Shown one piece after another: positions 43,096 to 55,381 of a stretch of 64,000 bases of DNA. Both the position numbers and the translations under genes were made by a program. The notes below the pieces were generated by a model that was given only the letters and a program-made list of their open reading frames with translations, was not told where the DNA came from and did not search any database. The DNA is from Lachnospiraceae bacterium GAM79 (GTDB lineage Bacteria; Bacillota; Clostridia; Lachnospirales; Lachnospiraceae). Positions within the stretch are counted from its first letter, which is position 1. Every line of letters begins with the position of its first letter. Location: positions 620,001-684,000 of the forward strand of contig AP018536.1 of NCBI GenBank assembly GCA_003584705.1. Direction: 5' to 3'.

Positions 43096-44259
43096 TTGAA
43101 GCGCCTACAGAAGACAGCTGTGCTGCTTACAGCAGTGATCCTTGCAGGAGCCTTTTCTTCAGAAGATATCAAAGTGGAAGCTACCAGCAGTACCTGGCAG
43201 CAGATTCAGAAAGAGCAGGAAGAGAAAAACAACCTGCAGAATCAGCTGGATGAGGAAAATGATAATCTGGAGAACCTGAAGGGAGAACAGAATTCCCTCA
43301 AGGGACAACTGAATAATCTGAACGGTCAGCTGACGGAAGTCAGCGATAACCTGGCGGATCTGGAACGACAGATCACGGAGAAAGAACAGGAGATCGCAGA
43401 CACACAGGCCAGTCTGGAAGAGGCAAAAGCTACAGAGGAATGGCAGTACGAATGCATGGTGATCCGAGTCAGGGATATGTACGAACGGAATGAGACCAGC
43501 TATATCAATGCACTTCTGAGCGCACAGAGTTTTGATAAATTGTTGAATGCCGCTGACTTTTTCGAACGGATCGCCGCTTATGACCAGAAGAAACTGCAGG
43601 AATTCGAAGAGAACCGCAAGCTGATCGAAGAGGAAGAGGCGAGACTGCAGGCAGAGAAAACGGAGCTGGATAGTCTGAAGGTGGCAGCGGAAGCCGAGAA
43701 AAGCAAGGTGTCCGGTCTGATCAGCCAGACATCTAACAGCATTGCAAAATATGCCGGGGATATTTCGGAAGCAGAGCAGAGAGCCCTGGCATATGAACAG
43801 GAGATCAAACAAAAAGAAGAAAATCTGGAAACACTCCGGAAAAAACTGGCAGAAGAGATCGCCATGTCCCAGAAGGCGGCAAACGCAACCTGGCGGGACA
43901 TTTCGGATATCTCCTTTGAAGAGGGAGACCGTTATCTGCTGGCAAATCTGATCTATTGTGAAGCGGGCGGAGAACCCTATGACGGTCAGCTGGCGGTAGC
44001 CAGTGTGGTTATCAACCGTGTCAGAAGTTCTGTTTATCCCAACACAGTGGTAGGAGTGATCTATCAGAACAAACAGTTCTCACCGGTGGCCAGCGGACGT
44101 CTGGAACTGGCATTGGCCACCAATAAAGCCACCAGCCGTTGCTACCAGGCGGCAGACGAGGCTATGTCCGGTGTGACCAATGTAGGAAACTGTGTATATT
44201 TCCGCACACCGGTGGAAGGACTGACAGGTATCAATATCGGCGGACACGTATTTTATTAA
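43096..44259 (+). CDS. Peptidoglycan hydrolase with PcsB-like coiled coil and SleB domain
   Basis: This 387-residue secreted protein has a signal peptide (TAVLLTAVILAGAFSSEDIK), a long coiled coil of PcsB/CwlO type (about 30-265, rich in Glu, Gln and Leu heptads) and a C-terminal SleB/Hydrolase_2 domain: LLANLIYCEAGGEPYDGQLA with the catalytic Glu, then VASVVINRV and QFSPVASG. It probably cuts glycan strands under control of the coiled coil. The start is TTG 43096, eight bases after AAAGGAG; no ATG is suitable. It follows the dCMP deaminase gene by 26 bases. Confidence 0.9.
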   Translation: MKRLQKTAVLLTAVILAGAFSSEDIKVEATSSTWQQIQKEQEEKNNLQNQLDEENDNLENLKGEQNSLKGQLNNLNGQLTEVSDNLADLERQITEKEQEIADTQASLEEAKATEEWQYECMVIRVRDMYERNETSYINALLSAQSFDKLLNAADFFERIAAYDQKKLQEFEENRKLIEEEEARLQAEKTELDSLKVAAEAEKSKVSGLISQTSNSIAKYAGDISEAEQRALAYEQEIKQKEENLETLRKKLAEEIAMSQKAANATWRDISDISFEEGDRYLLANLIYCEAGGEPYDGQLAVASVVINRVRSSVYPNTVVGVIYQNKQFSPVASGRLELALATNKATSRCYQAADEAMSGVTNVGNCVYFRTPVEGLTGINIGGHVFY

Positions 44260-44275
44260 ACGAAAGCGAAAATCT

Positions 44276-46054
44276 ATGAGACTCAACAGCGTAGAACAAA
44301 AGGGTTATGCAAATAGAATCATGGACTGGAAGATCTTCGTAAGGCAGGATCTGGTAGCAGCCAAGGCGTCGGAATTTTTCTATGAATTCGTAGGGGAGAA
44401 TTCTTTCCGGCCGGTGAGTGAACTGCTTCTGCCGGAAGACGGGGAGCTGTTGAAAAAAGCAGTGGAGGCGGATACGTTCCAACCGCTGGAACTGATCACG
44501 GTGCTTCACAATCTGAAGGACAGTGTAAGGAATGTGTATCTGCGTCTGGAACAGAGTGAACAGACGGAGAACGGGATTCCGTTGTATCAGATCACCGTTT
44601 CAGATATTCATGATCTGGAGAACCGGAATTTACGACTGGAGCAGAGCATTCTGAAGTACCGTCATTTTATGACATTGGAAGATGTTTACTTTTTTGAATA
44701 TCTGATCGAACAGGACAGTATTACGGTCTATAAATATGTCAACGAGCGGGCCATGAACCAGTTTGAAGGGCCTATGAATGCGCTGATCCGGGATGTGGAA
44801 CAGGCACATGAGGGCAGTGATATTTCCAGACTGGAAGATCAGCTGCGGACCTTTTGCGCACATCTGCGTAACGAGGACGATTTCTTCGAGATGGAATTCG
44901 TCAGCGGGCAGGAGGACAAGGGAATATGGAAGGTCAAAGGCGCACGGATCCCGAAGAAGCGTGATATGGTAGCGGGCATCATAACCCCGGACAGAAACCG
45001 GGAGAAGGAAGCCTATTATCTGACTCCGGCAGCCAGAGATGCCGGAACCGGTCTGCTGAACAAGCGGGCATGGACAGAGTACACCATCGAACAGCTGAAC
45101 CGCAAGGATCATAGTACCAGATGGCTGGTGATCATTGATATTGATGATTTCAAACATATCAATGATACCTACGGACATATTTTTGGTGACCAGGTCATCC
45201 GGAGAGTGGCGGAGATCATGCAGGTGCTGGTGGGACAGCGGGGCGTGATCGGACGATTCGGCGGAGACGAGTATGTGATCCTATTGGAGAAAGTGGAGAC
45301 CAGAGAACAGCTGAAGACACTTTTGAAGACCATTGCGAAGGAATTTGCTCTGGCATTTGATCCGAAGACCCATGTGACAGCTTCTATCGGCGTATCGGAG
45401 TATCCGGTAGATGGAAGCGAATACGAGGAACTGATGCGCAAGGCGGATAAGGCACTCTATCTGGCCAAGGAAAAAGGCAAGAACCGCCATATCATCTATG
45501 AAGAGAGACTTCACGGCAGGCTGGAAAGCGACGATATGCAGAACATGGCTATGGCCTATGTGGTATCTAAGGAGAAAAAGCGGGAAGTCATCACGAAGAT
45601 GATCACCGAACTGTGTGTATCCGGTGTGAACTCCATTGTAAAAAAGGAAGAACGTCTGCAGCAGATCCGCAGTCTCTTCGATCTGGATGGAATCACGATT
45701 TATTCAGAGTCGGGAGCGCAGCTGGTATGCCGGAATGGTAATTACATGGTAGAAGTACCGGATGGAAGAGGACTTTTTGAAGATGAGAAGTATCTTGCGC
45801 TATTCGGGGATGATGATAATTTTATAGAATCCAACACATTGAAACTCAGATTCCAGGATCCGGCGGCATTTGCTGTGATGCAGAAGCAGGAGATCGGTGC
45901 TTCCCTGCAATGTCTTTCCCGCAAAGAGGGAGTGCCGAATGTGATCGTGAACTATGATGTGTTCAACCGCAACCGTAAGTGGTCGGATGAAGATATTACA
46001 CTGTTGACGATTCTGGGACACTGCATCGGAAACCTGCTGAACTATTCAGAGTAA
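44276..46054 (+). CDS. Diguanylate cyclase with PAS-like and GAF-like domains
   Basis: This 592-residue cytosolic protein has two PAS-like segments (about 15-110 and 130-240), a GGDEF domain (about 255-415) and a GAF-like C-terminus (about 430-590). The active-site loop is GRFGGDEYVILLE, a functional GGDEF variant, and DIDDFKHINDTYGHIFGD precedes it. No RxxD inhibitory site is visible five residues upstream, so product inhibition may be absent. It makes c-di-GMP. The ribosome-binding site is weak, and ATG 44321 is an alternative start. Its last codons form one arm of a structured repeat. Confidence 0.88.
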   Translation: MRLNSVEQKGYANRIMDWKIFVRQDLVAAKASEFFYEFVGENSFRPVSELLLPEDGELLKKAVEADTFQPLELITVLHNLKDSVRNVYLRLEQSEQTENGIPLYQITVSDIHDLENRNLRLEQSILKYRHFMTLEDVYFFEYLIEQDSITVYKYVNERAMNQFEGPMNALIRDVEQAHEGSDISRLEDQLRTFCAHLRNEDDFFEMEFVSGQEDKGIWKVKGARIPKKRDMVAGIITPDRNREKEAYYLTPAARDAGTGLLNKRAWTEYTIEQLNRKDHSTRWLVIIDIDDFKHINDTYGHIFGDQVIRRVAEIMQVLVGQRGVIGRFGGDEYVILLEKVETREQLKTLLKTIAKEFALAFDPKTHVTASIGVSEYPVDGSEYEELMRKADKALYLAKEKGKNRHIIYEERLHGRLESDDMQNMAMAYVVSKEKKREVITKMITELCVSGVNSIVKKEERLQQIRSLFDLDGITIYSESGAQLVCRNGNYMVEVPDGRGLFEDEKYLALFGDDDNFIESNTLKLRFQDPAAFAVMQKQEIGASLQCLSRKEGVPNVIVNYDVFNRNRKWSDEDITLLTILGHCIGNLLNYSE

Positions 46055-46144
46055 AGTAAGTGAGAGCAGAAGCTCGTCGGACACTTGTGTCCGTAAGAGC
46101 CTATGCTCTCATTTATTATGCGAATGTGTTACTCTGAATAGTTC
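46039..46144. repeat. Structured palindromic repeat, family 1, copy 3
   Basis: Outer arms GAACTATTCAGAGTAA (46039-46054) and TTACTCTGAATAGTTC (46129-46144) are perfect 16-base complements. Inner arms TGAGAGCA/TGCTCTCA and GCTC/GAGC enclose CGTC-GGACACttGTGTCC-GTAAGAG. The left arm encodes the last codons of the GGDEF protein. It could also act as that gene's terminator. Confidence 0.8.
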
Positions 46145-46174
46145 TGACCAGGGAGCAAAAAGTAAGCACTGCAG

Positions 46175-46657
46175 CTACAGACCGCTCCTATCCAACGGAT
46201 TCTGCAGCCTGTCGAACTTGTCCCGGTAGATAATGGTGATCAGGTTGTTCAGCTGGCGCAGGCAGGCACTCATCTGAGCCTGGGTGATCAGCCCCTTTTC
46301 CAGAGCCTCGGCCAGCTCGTCCAGATCCACGACATGCATCCTTCCATCGGGATAGAGGATAATGTCAGCCAACAGATCCGTGACGATCAGGGAATTATCT
46401 TCCGGTCGGGAAGTATATTCCACAATATCGCAGTACCAGTACAGCAGAGAACCGTCATGGCGGTAGAACTTGCTGATCTTGAAGCCTTCCTTGAGATAAT
46501 AGCAGGAACAGCCGTGGGAAAACGTGGTCTTGGGATTCAAGGTCTTCCATTTGGTCAGAATGTAGTCTTCGTTCTGCTCGACGATAATATCATCCTTTAA
46601 TAAAATGCATTCTTCCGGGATCAGCCGTTTACGGTAGATCTGAAGTTCGTTGCTCAT
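46175..46657 (-). CDS. DUF402 family protein
   Basis: This 160-residue soluble protein contains the DUF402 core: KFYRHDGSLLYWYCDIVEY and VTDLLADIILYPDGRMHVVD (about 75-115). The family includes YgaC/FomD-type hydrolases of nucleoside di- or triphosphates with metal bound by conserved Asp and Glu. The activity here is inferred only from the fold. ATG 46657 follows AAAGGAG. It lies 26 bases downstream of a GNAT gene on the same strand. Confidence 0.82.
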   Translation of the reverse strand: MSNELQIYRKRLIPEECILLKDDIIVEQNEDYILTKWKTLNPKTTFSHGCSCYYLKEGFKISKFYRHDGSLLYWYCDIVEYTSRPEDNSLIVTDLLADIILYPDGRMHVVDLDELAEALEKGLITQAQMSACLRQLNNLITIIYRDKFDRLQNPLDRSGL

Positions 46658-46683
46658 AGAGTTTCTCCTTTGTGCGGTGTGCT

Positions 46684-47253
46684 TTACAACGGCCACAGTT
46701 CCGGAAACGGGATAAAAGGCCTGGGAGGGATCGTGTGAGGACACAGCGTCTTCTCCATCCAGATCATATCATGCCATGCATCCTGCTTGTAACCGGAAGC
46801 GTGAAAATGTGCCACGGTTTTATAACCATGCTTTTCGTGGAAGGCGATGCTGGGAGGATTGGGGTAGGTGATGCAGGCACAGACATTGCAGACGTGCTGT
46901 GCGGTCAGGTATTCCTCCAGCTTTTCGTATAACAGACTGCCGACACCGCTGCTTCGAAGATCCCGGCTGACATAGATGGAAGTCTCCACAGACCAGTCAT
47001 AAGCAGCGCGGCTTTTAAAAGCGGATGCGTAAGCATATCCTGCCGGCTCCCCGTCCAGTTCAGCCACCAGGTAAGGATAACGGGTAAGAGTGTGACGGAT
47101 CCGGTCCGCAAATTCTTCTGCGGAAGGAACGATGTACTCAAAGGTAATAGAGGTATTTTCCACATAAGGGGCATAAATGGCAACCAGCCTTGCAGCATCC
47201 TCAGGGGTGGCAATACGGATCCGCAGCTGTCTTTTGATGTCTGTAGTCTTCAT
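46684..47253 (-). CDS. GNAT N-acetyltransferase (phosphinothricin acetyltransferase-like)
   Basis: This 189-residue enzyme has the GNAT fold with IRIATPEDAARLVAIYAPYV (N-terminus), EFADRIRHTLTRYPYLVAEL, the acetyl-CoA loop RDLRSSGVGSLLYEKLEEYL (about 95-114) and NPPSIAFHEKHGYKTVAHFH. This is the pattern of Pat/YwnH-like acetyltransferases acting on amino groups of small molecules such as methionine sulfone. ATG 47253 follows AAGGATG at good spacing; ATG 47262 would sit on that site. It faces away from the atp operon. Confidence 0.9.
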   Translation of the reverse strand: MKTTDIKRQLRIRIATPEDAARLVAIYAPYVENTSITFEYIVPSAEEFADRIRHTLTRYPYLVAELDGEPAGYAYASAFKSRAAYDWSVETSIYVSRDLRSSGVGSLLYEKLEEYLTAQHVCNVCACITYPNPPSIAFHEKHGYKTVAHFHASGYKQDAWHDMIWMEKTLCPHTIPPRPFIPFPELWPL

Positions 47254-47389
47254 TCGCGTCATCCTTCTTTCTATAAGGGTGTAAAGTCACTGAATAGTTA
47301 CTCAAATAGTACTTCCGGAGAGATTTCAAGTCAATCTTTTTTTCACAGGATTTTATAGATTTTTTACCATTTAGACAGGGGGATTTTAC

Positions 47390-47418
47390 TGGACATCATG
47401 TTAAGATTTCGTTATAAT
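47390..47418 (+). promoter_or_regulatory. Promoter of the ATP synthase operon
   Basis: TGGACA (47390-47395) and TATAAT (47413-47418) are spaced by 17 bases and lie about 90 bases before the first gene. No other promoter was seen until the terminator after atpC. Confidence 0.78.
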
Positions 47419-47506
47419 GACTATAGGTTTGCCCTGCAGTGGGAAAATATTTTCAAAAATGTACAAAAATAAATGCTGAGAGCAGAAATCAACACAGGAG
47501 GACACA

Positions 47507-47764
47507 GTGTCAAGAAAAAAGAAACCCTACGACAGACAGGTGTTTCGGGCGATCACACTGATCATGCAATTTGGTATCAATATGTTGGTACCGATCTGCC
47601 TGATGTCCGCAGCCGGCATCTGGCTGGATAAACATTTCGGAACGGACTTCTGGATGATCCTGCTTTTCTGTATGGGAGCTGTGGCCGGAGGGCAGAATGT
47701 ATACCGGATGGCCAGGACAATTTATGAAGACGGCGATGATAAACACACTAAAAAAGATAAATAG
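47507..47764 (+). CDS. atpZ: AtpZ-like small membrane protein of the ATP synthase operon
   Basis: This 85-residue protein has two helices (about 16-38 and 48-66) with WLDKHFGTDFW between them, matching the AtpZ/F1Fo accessory family. Roles proposed for the family include divalent-cation movement and c-ring assembly. The start is GTG 47507 behind AGGAGGACACA. It heads the operon and overlaps the next gene. Confidence 0.85.
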   Translation: MSRKKKPYDRQVFRAITLIMQFGINMLVPICLMSAAGIWLDKHFGTDFWMILLFCMGAVAGGQNVYRMARTIYEDGDDKHTKKDK

Positions 47765-48263
47765 AACGGTTCTGGAGATGGATCTGGGGATCTTGTTCCT
47801 GGGAGTGTCAGCGCAGATCATAGGAGCATTTATTGCAAGGGATGAAGCAATGTATGCCAAAAGTCTGTGGTTTGGCGTTCTGCTGGCGCTGGTCTCCACA
47901 TATCATATGTACCGTTCCCTGGACCGGGCATTGGACCAGCCCGAGAAGACTGCTACGAAAATGATCATCCGTGCCTATATCTTACGATATGTCATGTTGA
48001 TTTTTTTCCTGTTGGTGATGATGAAGACCGGAGTGATGAATCCTCTGATTTTCTTTTTCACCTATGTTATATGTATGAAAGTAACGGCATTTCTACAGCC
48101 GCTTACCCATAAATTATGCAATAAACTGTTCCACGAGACGGATCCGATACCCCAGGCGATGCCGGAGGAGACTGCGGAAGACAAAACTGCTCCGCAGACT
48201 GCGGAAGAAGCGGAAGCCCCGAAGGATGGAGAAGTGACAGAGGAACAACAGAATAAACAATAA
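47724..48263 (+). CDS. atpI: AtpI-like membrane protein of the ATP synthase operon
   Basis: This protein of about 179 residues has four helices (roughly 15-35, 43-62, 85-105 and 110-130) and a Glu/Ala/Pro-rich acidic C-terminal tail of about 45 residues. Position and topology match ATP synthase subunit I, a c-ring assembly chaperone. The start is uncertain: ATG 47724 follows AGGA, and ATG 47736 is also possible; both overlap atpZ. The acidic tail is longer than usual for AtpI. Confidence 0.78.
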   Translation: MKTAMINTLKKINRTVLEMDLGILFLGVSAQIIGAFIARDEAMYAKSLWFGVLLALVSTYHMYRSLDRALDQPEKTATKMIIRAYILRYVMLIFFLLVMMKTGVMNPLIFFFTYVICMKVTAFLQPLTHKLCNKLFHETDPIPQAMPEETAEDKTAPQTAEEAEAPKDGEVTEEQQNKQ

Positions 48264-48275
48264 GGAGGTGAAACA

Positions 48276-49007
48276 ATGGAACATGGAATTCTGTTATCCG
48301 GTGCCGACAATATCGACTTTATGATACATGGCGTGTTTAAGTATTCCTTTTTCGGCCATGAGGTATGGATAACGACCACACATGTGTGTGTGCTGATCGT
48401 CATGTTGCTTATCATTGGTTTTGCCATTGCTGCCAACCGCCAGATGGCCAAAGCCAGAGAAGTGCCGGAAGGTTTTCAGAATGTGGTGGAGCTGATCGTG
48501 GAGAAGCTGGATGCCATGGTGGATGCTCCCATGGGCAAGGCCGCACCGAAGTTCTACAACTACATCGGAACGATCTTCATCTTCATTCTGGTGAGCAATA
48601 TTTCCGGTCTGTTAGGCCTGCGTCCCCCCACAGCGGACTACGGCGTGACATTGCCTCTCGGTGTTCTGACCTTCCTGCTGATCCATTACAATCAGTTCAA
48701 GTACCAGAAGCCGAAAGAAATCTGGGGAGGCATGTGTTCCCCGCTGCCCCCCTGGCTGCCGATCTGGCTGCCCATTAACCTGATCAGTGAGATCGCAGTA
48801 CCGATTTCCCTTTCATTACGTCTGTTCGCAAACGTATTGTCCGGAACGGTAATGATGGCACTGATCTACGGACTGTTGGGTGTGATCGCTACAGCGTGGC
48901 CCGCAGCACTGCATGTATACTTTGACCTGTTCTCCGGAGCCATCCAGACATACGTATTCTGTATGCTGACCATGACTTACATTGCCAATGCAAGAGGAGA
49001 CGCTTAA
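48276..49007 (+). CDS. atpB: ATP synthase subunit a
   Basis: This 243-residue membrane subunit forms the ion half channels with the c ring. The essential Arg is in SLSLRLFANVLSGTVMM (about residue 185), and ISEIAVPISLSLRL is the standard flank. About five to six helices are visible. AAGGAGGTGAAACA precedes the ATG. It is 13 bases after the subunit I gene. Confidence 0.97.
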   Translation: MEHGILLSGADNIDFMIHGVFKYSFFGHEVWITTTHVCVLIVMLLIIGFAIAANRQMAKAREVPEGFQNVVELIVEKLDAMVDAPMGKAAPKFYNYIGTIFIFILVSNISGLLGLRPPTADYGVTLPLGVLTFLLIHYNQFKYQKPKEIWGGMCSPLPPWLPIWLPINLISEIAVPISLSLRLFANVLSGTVMMALIYGLLGVIATAWPAALHVYFDLFSGAIQTYVFCMLTMTYIANARGDA

Positions 49008-49036
49008 AGCTGTACTGTTCAGGTATGGCTATCTGA

Positions 49037-49342
<306 letters not shown>

Positions 49343-49394
49343 TTAAACGAAAGGAATGCGGATGAAAATGATACTATTAACAGAAGGCGAGACC

Positions 49395-49897
49395 ATGTCA
49401 AGACTGTTTGACCTGGACTGGCAGCTGCTGGCAGACTCCTGCCTGATGATCATTGCCATCTTCGTATTGTTCCTGGCACTCAGCTATTTTCTGTTCAATC
49501 CGGCCAGAAAGTTCTTAAATGATCGTAAAGAGAAGATCAGGGGAGAACTGGAAGAGGCAAAGGACAATCAGGAAAAGGCCGCAGAACTGAAGGCACAGTA
49601 TGAGGCGAAGTTGAAAGACATCGACAAAGAGGCGGAGGACATCTTAAGTGATGCCAGAAGACGGGCTCTTCAGAACGAGGAGCGTATCGTCACACAGGCC
49701 AAGGAAGAGGCAGCCAGAATCCTGGCGAGAGCACAGGAAGAAGCCAGACTGGAAAAGCAGAAAATGTCCGATGAGATCAAACAGGAGATCGTATCCGTGG
49801 CATCTGTCATGGCAGGTAAGCTGGTAGGCGCTTCCATAGATACCACCAGACAGAACAGCCTGATCGAAGAGACGCTGAAGGAAATGGGTGAGGATAC

Positions 49898-49910
<13 letters not shown>
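49395..49910 (+). CDS. atpF: ATP synthase subunit b
   Basis: This 171-residue stator subunit has one N-terminal helix (about 12-32) and a long charged coiled coil beginning FNPARKFLNDRKEKI. ATG 49395 (MSRLFDLDWQLLADSC) is chosen for its match to family N-termini and the AAGGCGAG site; in-frame ATGs at 49356 and 49362 would add an unconserved stretch. It overlaps atpH by 13 bases. Confidence 0.95.
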
Positions 49911-51983
<2,073 letters not shown>

Positions 51984-52022
51984 GTGTGTCAGCCGTGATA
52001 TACGGCAGAATGAGAGGTAACT

Positions 52023-52883
52023 ATGGCATCAATGCGTGATATCAAGCGCCGTAAGACCAGCATTCAGGGCACACAGCAGATCACCAAGGCCATGAAGCTG
52101 GTATCTACGGTAAAGCTTCAGAGAGCCAGAGCAGGTGCAGAACGTTCTCAGACGTATTTTGACTGTATGTATGATACCGTAAACAATATCCTGTCCAGGG
52201 TAGGTCATCTGGAACATAAGTATCTCGTTCCGGGGGCTTCCCCCAAAAAGGCGGTCATTGTCATCACCTCCAACCGAGGTCTGGCAGGCGGTTACAACTC
52301 CAATGTGGCCAAGCTGATCACTGGACAGGAGGAGTGGAAGGCAGAAGACGTTGTGGTCTATGCCATCGGTAATAAGGGCCGGGAGATTCTGGAGAGAAAG
52401 GGATATACCGTGAAGGAATCCTATCCGGAGGTCATCGAAGAGCCCACATATGCCGAAGCAATGCTTCTGTCGGACAAACTGCTGACATCATTTGCAGCCG
52501 GAGAGATCGGCGAGATTTATCTGGCATACACACACTTCAAGAACACGGTGAGCCACGAGCCGAAGCTGTTGAAGCTTCTGCCCGTGGAATATGATGCAGA
52601 GGCGGGTGCATCCACAGAGGGTGCCGATGCGCTGATGAATTTCGAACCGGAAGATGTGGAAGCACTGGATATGATCATACCGAAATATATATCCAGTCTG
52701 ATCTATGGTGCACTGATGGAAGCGGCAGCCAGTGAGAACGGTGCCCGTATGCAGGCCATGGATAATGCCACCAGCAATGCGGAGGATATGATCAGTGATC
52801 TGTCACTGAAGTACAACCGCGCAAGGCAGGGAAGCATTACCCAGGAGCTTACAGAGATCATTGCAGGCGCAGAGGCGCTTTAA
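52023..52883 (+). CDS. atpG: ATP synthase subunit gamma
   Basis: This 286-residue central-shaft subunit begins MASMRDIKRRKTSIQGTQQI and has TKAMKLVSTVKLQRA, TSNRGLAGGYNSNV and the C-terminal AMDNATSNAEDMISDLSLKY, which ends in RARQGSITQELTEI. It rotates within the alpha/beta ring. It is followed by an unusual 226-base gap before atpD that holds a structured repeat. Confidence 0.98.
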   Translation: MASMRDIKRRKTSIQGTQQITKAMKLVSTVKLQRARAGAERSQTYFDCMYDTVNNILSRVGHLEHKYLVPGASPKKAVIVITSNRGLAGGYNSNVAKLITGQEEWKAEDVVVYAIGNKGREILERKGYTVKESYPEVIEEPTYAEAMLLSDKLLTSFAAGEIGEIYLAYTHFKNTVSHEPKLLKLLPVEYDAEAGASTEGADALMNFEPEDVEALDMIIPKYISSLIYGALMEAAASENGARMQAMDNATSNAEDMISDLSLKYNRARQGSITQELTEIIAGAEAL

Positions 52884-52906
52884 TATTTATATTTTGCACT
52901 GCTTTT

Positions 52907-53046
52907 CTCTGACAGGCTTTGTATCTTCCACGCAGACACGCTTTCGCTCGGATCGAAACGTAGCGGTACTAAATTCGCGCTGAAGCGCTCATTAAGTGCC
53001 GACGTTTCTTTACGGTCTGCTTAGGAATGATACAAACCTGTCAGGG
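52907..53046 (+). repeat. Structured repeat, family 2, copy B, inside the atp operon
   Basis: Outer arms CTGACAGG-CTTTGTATC and GATACAAA-CCTGTCAG pair. The inner arms differ from copy A but remain complementary (CGCGC/GCGCT region), and the shared core CGTAGCGGTAC, TAAGTgCCGACGT and TTACGGtCTGCTTA is retained. It separates atpG from atpD. Confidence 0.75.
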
Positions 53047-53076
53047 ACATAAGTGCAAAATGTGAGTTGATTATGA

Positions 53077-54504
<1,428 letters not shown>

Positions 54505-54524
54505 CATGAGAGGGGAGTACAGAT

Positions 54525-54926
54525 ATGGCAGATAAAGAATTCACACTTCGTATCATAACCCCGGAAAGAGTATTCTATGAGGGAATTGTGGATATGGTAG
54601 AATTCAATACCACGGAAGGACAGATTGGTGTCCTTCCGGGCCACATTCCCCTGACGGTGATCGTGAAGCCGGGTATCCTGCATATTACGGAGAAGGACGG
54701 AGAGAAGGAGGCAGCATTGCATTCCGGATTCGCCGAGATCCTTCCCGAAGGAGTTACCATTCTGGCAGAGATTATCGAATGGCCGAATGAGATCGATGAA
54801 AACCGTGCGGAGGCAGCATTGCACCGTGCGGAAGAGAGACTGCGCAGCAAGACGCCGGAGACGGATATTGCCAGGGCAGAGACGGCATTGCAGAGAGCAA
54901 TGGCAAGAATTCAGGTGCTGCGATAA
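54525..54926 (+). CDS. atpC: ATP synthase subunit epsilon
   Basis: This 133-residue subunit has the N-terminal beta barrel (LRIITPERVFYEGIVDMVEF; GQIGVLPGHIPLTV) and a C-terminal helical hairpin that regulates ATP hydrolysis. AGAGGGGAG precedes the ATG. The stop codon lies inside the terminator hairpin, closing the operon. Confidence 0.97.
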   Translation: MADKEFTLRIITPERVFYEGIVDMVEFNTTEGQIGVLPGHIPLTVIVKPGILHITEKDGEKEAALHSGFAEILPEGVTILAEIIEWPNEIDENRAEAALHRAEERLRSKTPETDIARAETALQRAMARIQVLR

Positions 54927-54950
54927 GCTTCGCAGCACCTCTTTTTTCTT
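54913..54950 (+). terminator. Terminator of the ATP synthase operon
   Basis: AGGTGCTGCG and CGCAGCACCT form a ten-base-pair stem followed by CTTTTTTCTTTT. The 5' arm is within the end of atpC. Confidence 0.92.
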
Positions 54951-54988
54951 TTACGCATATGCTATAAAAAAGCATGAGGCATTTGGAT

Positions 54989-55333
54989 ATGGTATCAAGG
55001 CCTTTTTTTATGACACTTCCGGGCTATCCGGGAAGAATGGATGAAAACGAGATCTTAAATGATCTGGAATATCTGCAGCAGACCTATCCCGGAGAGGTCA
55101 GACGCTGTCAGCGCAGAATTGCGGAAATATTGGACAAATACGACTATGAAGGAAGCATGATCTATGATGAATATCCGGACCGCCTGAGTCTGTTCCGGAT
55201 AGCGGATACGATCAGCACGATCCTGGAACAGGAAGCGGAAAAAGTATCAAAGGATCTGATCCATGTGTTGGTGTGCAATGAGATCTACAAAAGGAGACAC
55301 GGTGGACGACGGGGAATGATTGCGTTCTTATAG
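54989..55333 (+). CDS. Small conserved Clostridia protein of unknown function
   Basis: This 114-residue charged protein contains RPFFMTLPGYPG, then DLEYLQQTYPGEVRR, YEGSMIYDEYPDRLSLFRI and a basic C-terminus. The SRPF...YPxR...GSxMYDEYPD pattern recurs in hypothetical proteins of Lachnospiraceae, but I know no function. ATG 54989 is preferred because GAGG lies nine bases upstream; ATGs at 54974 and 55037 are alternatives. It follows the atp terminator and precedes a methyltransferase gene by 48 bases. Confidence 0.75.
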   Translation: MVSRPFFMTLPGYPGRMDENEILNDLEYLQQTYPGEVRRCQRRIAEILDKYDYEGSMIYDEYPDRLSLFRIADTISTILEQEAEKVSKDLIHVLVCNEIYKRRHGGRRGMIAFL

Positions 55334-55381
55334 GAAAGCGTGCTATAATATGCGCAAAACATTTGAAAAACAGGATAAACC

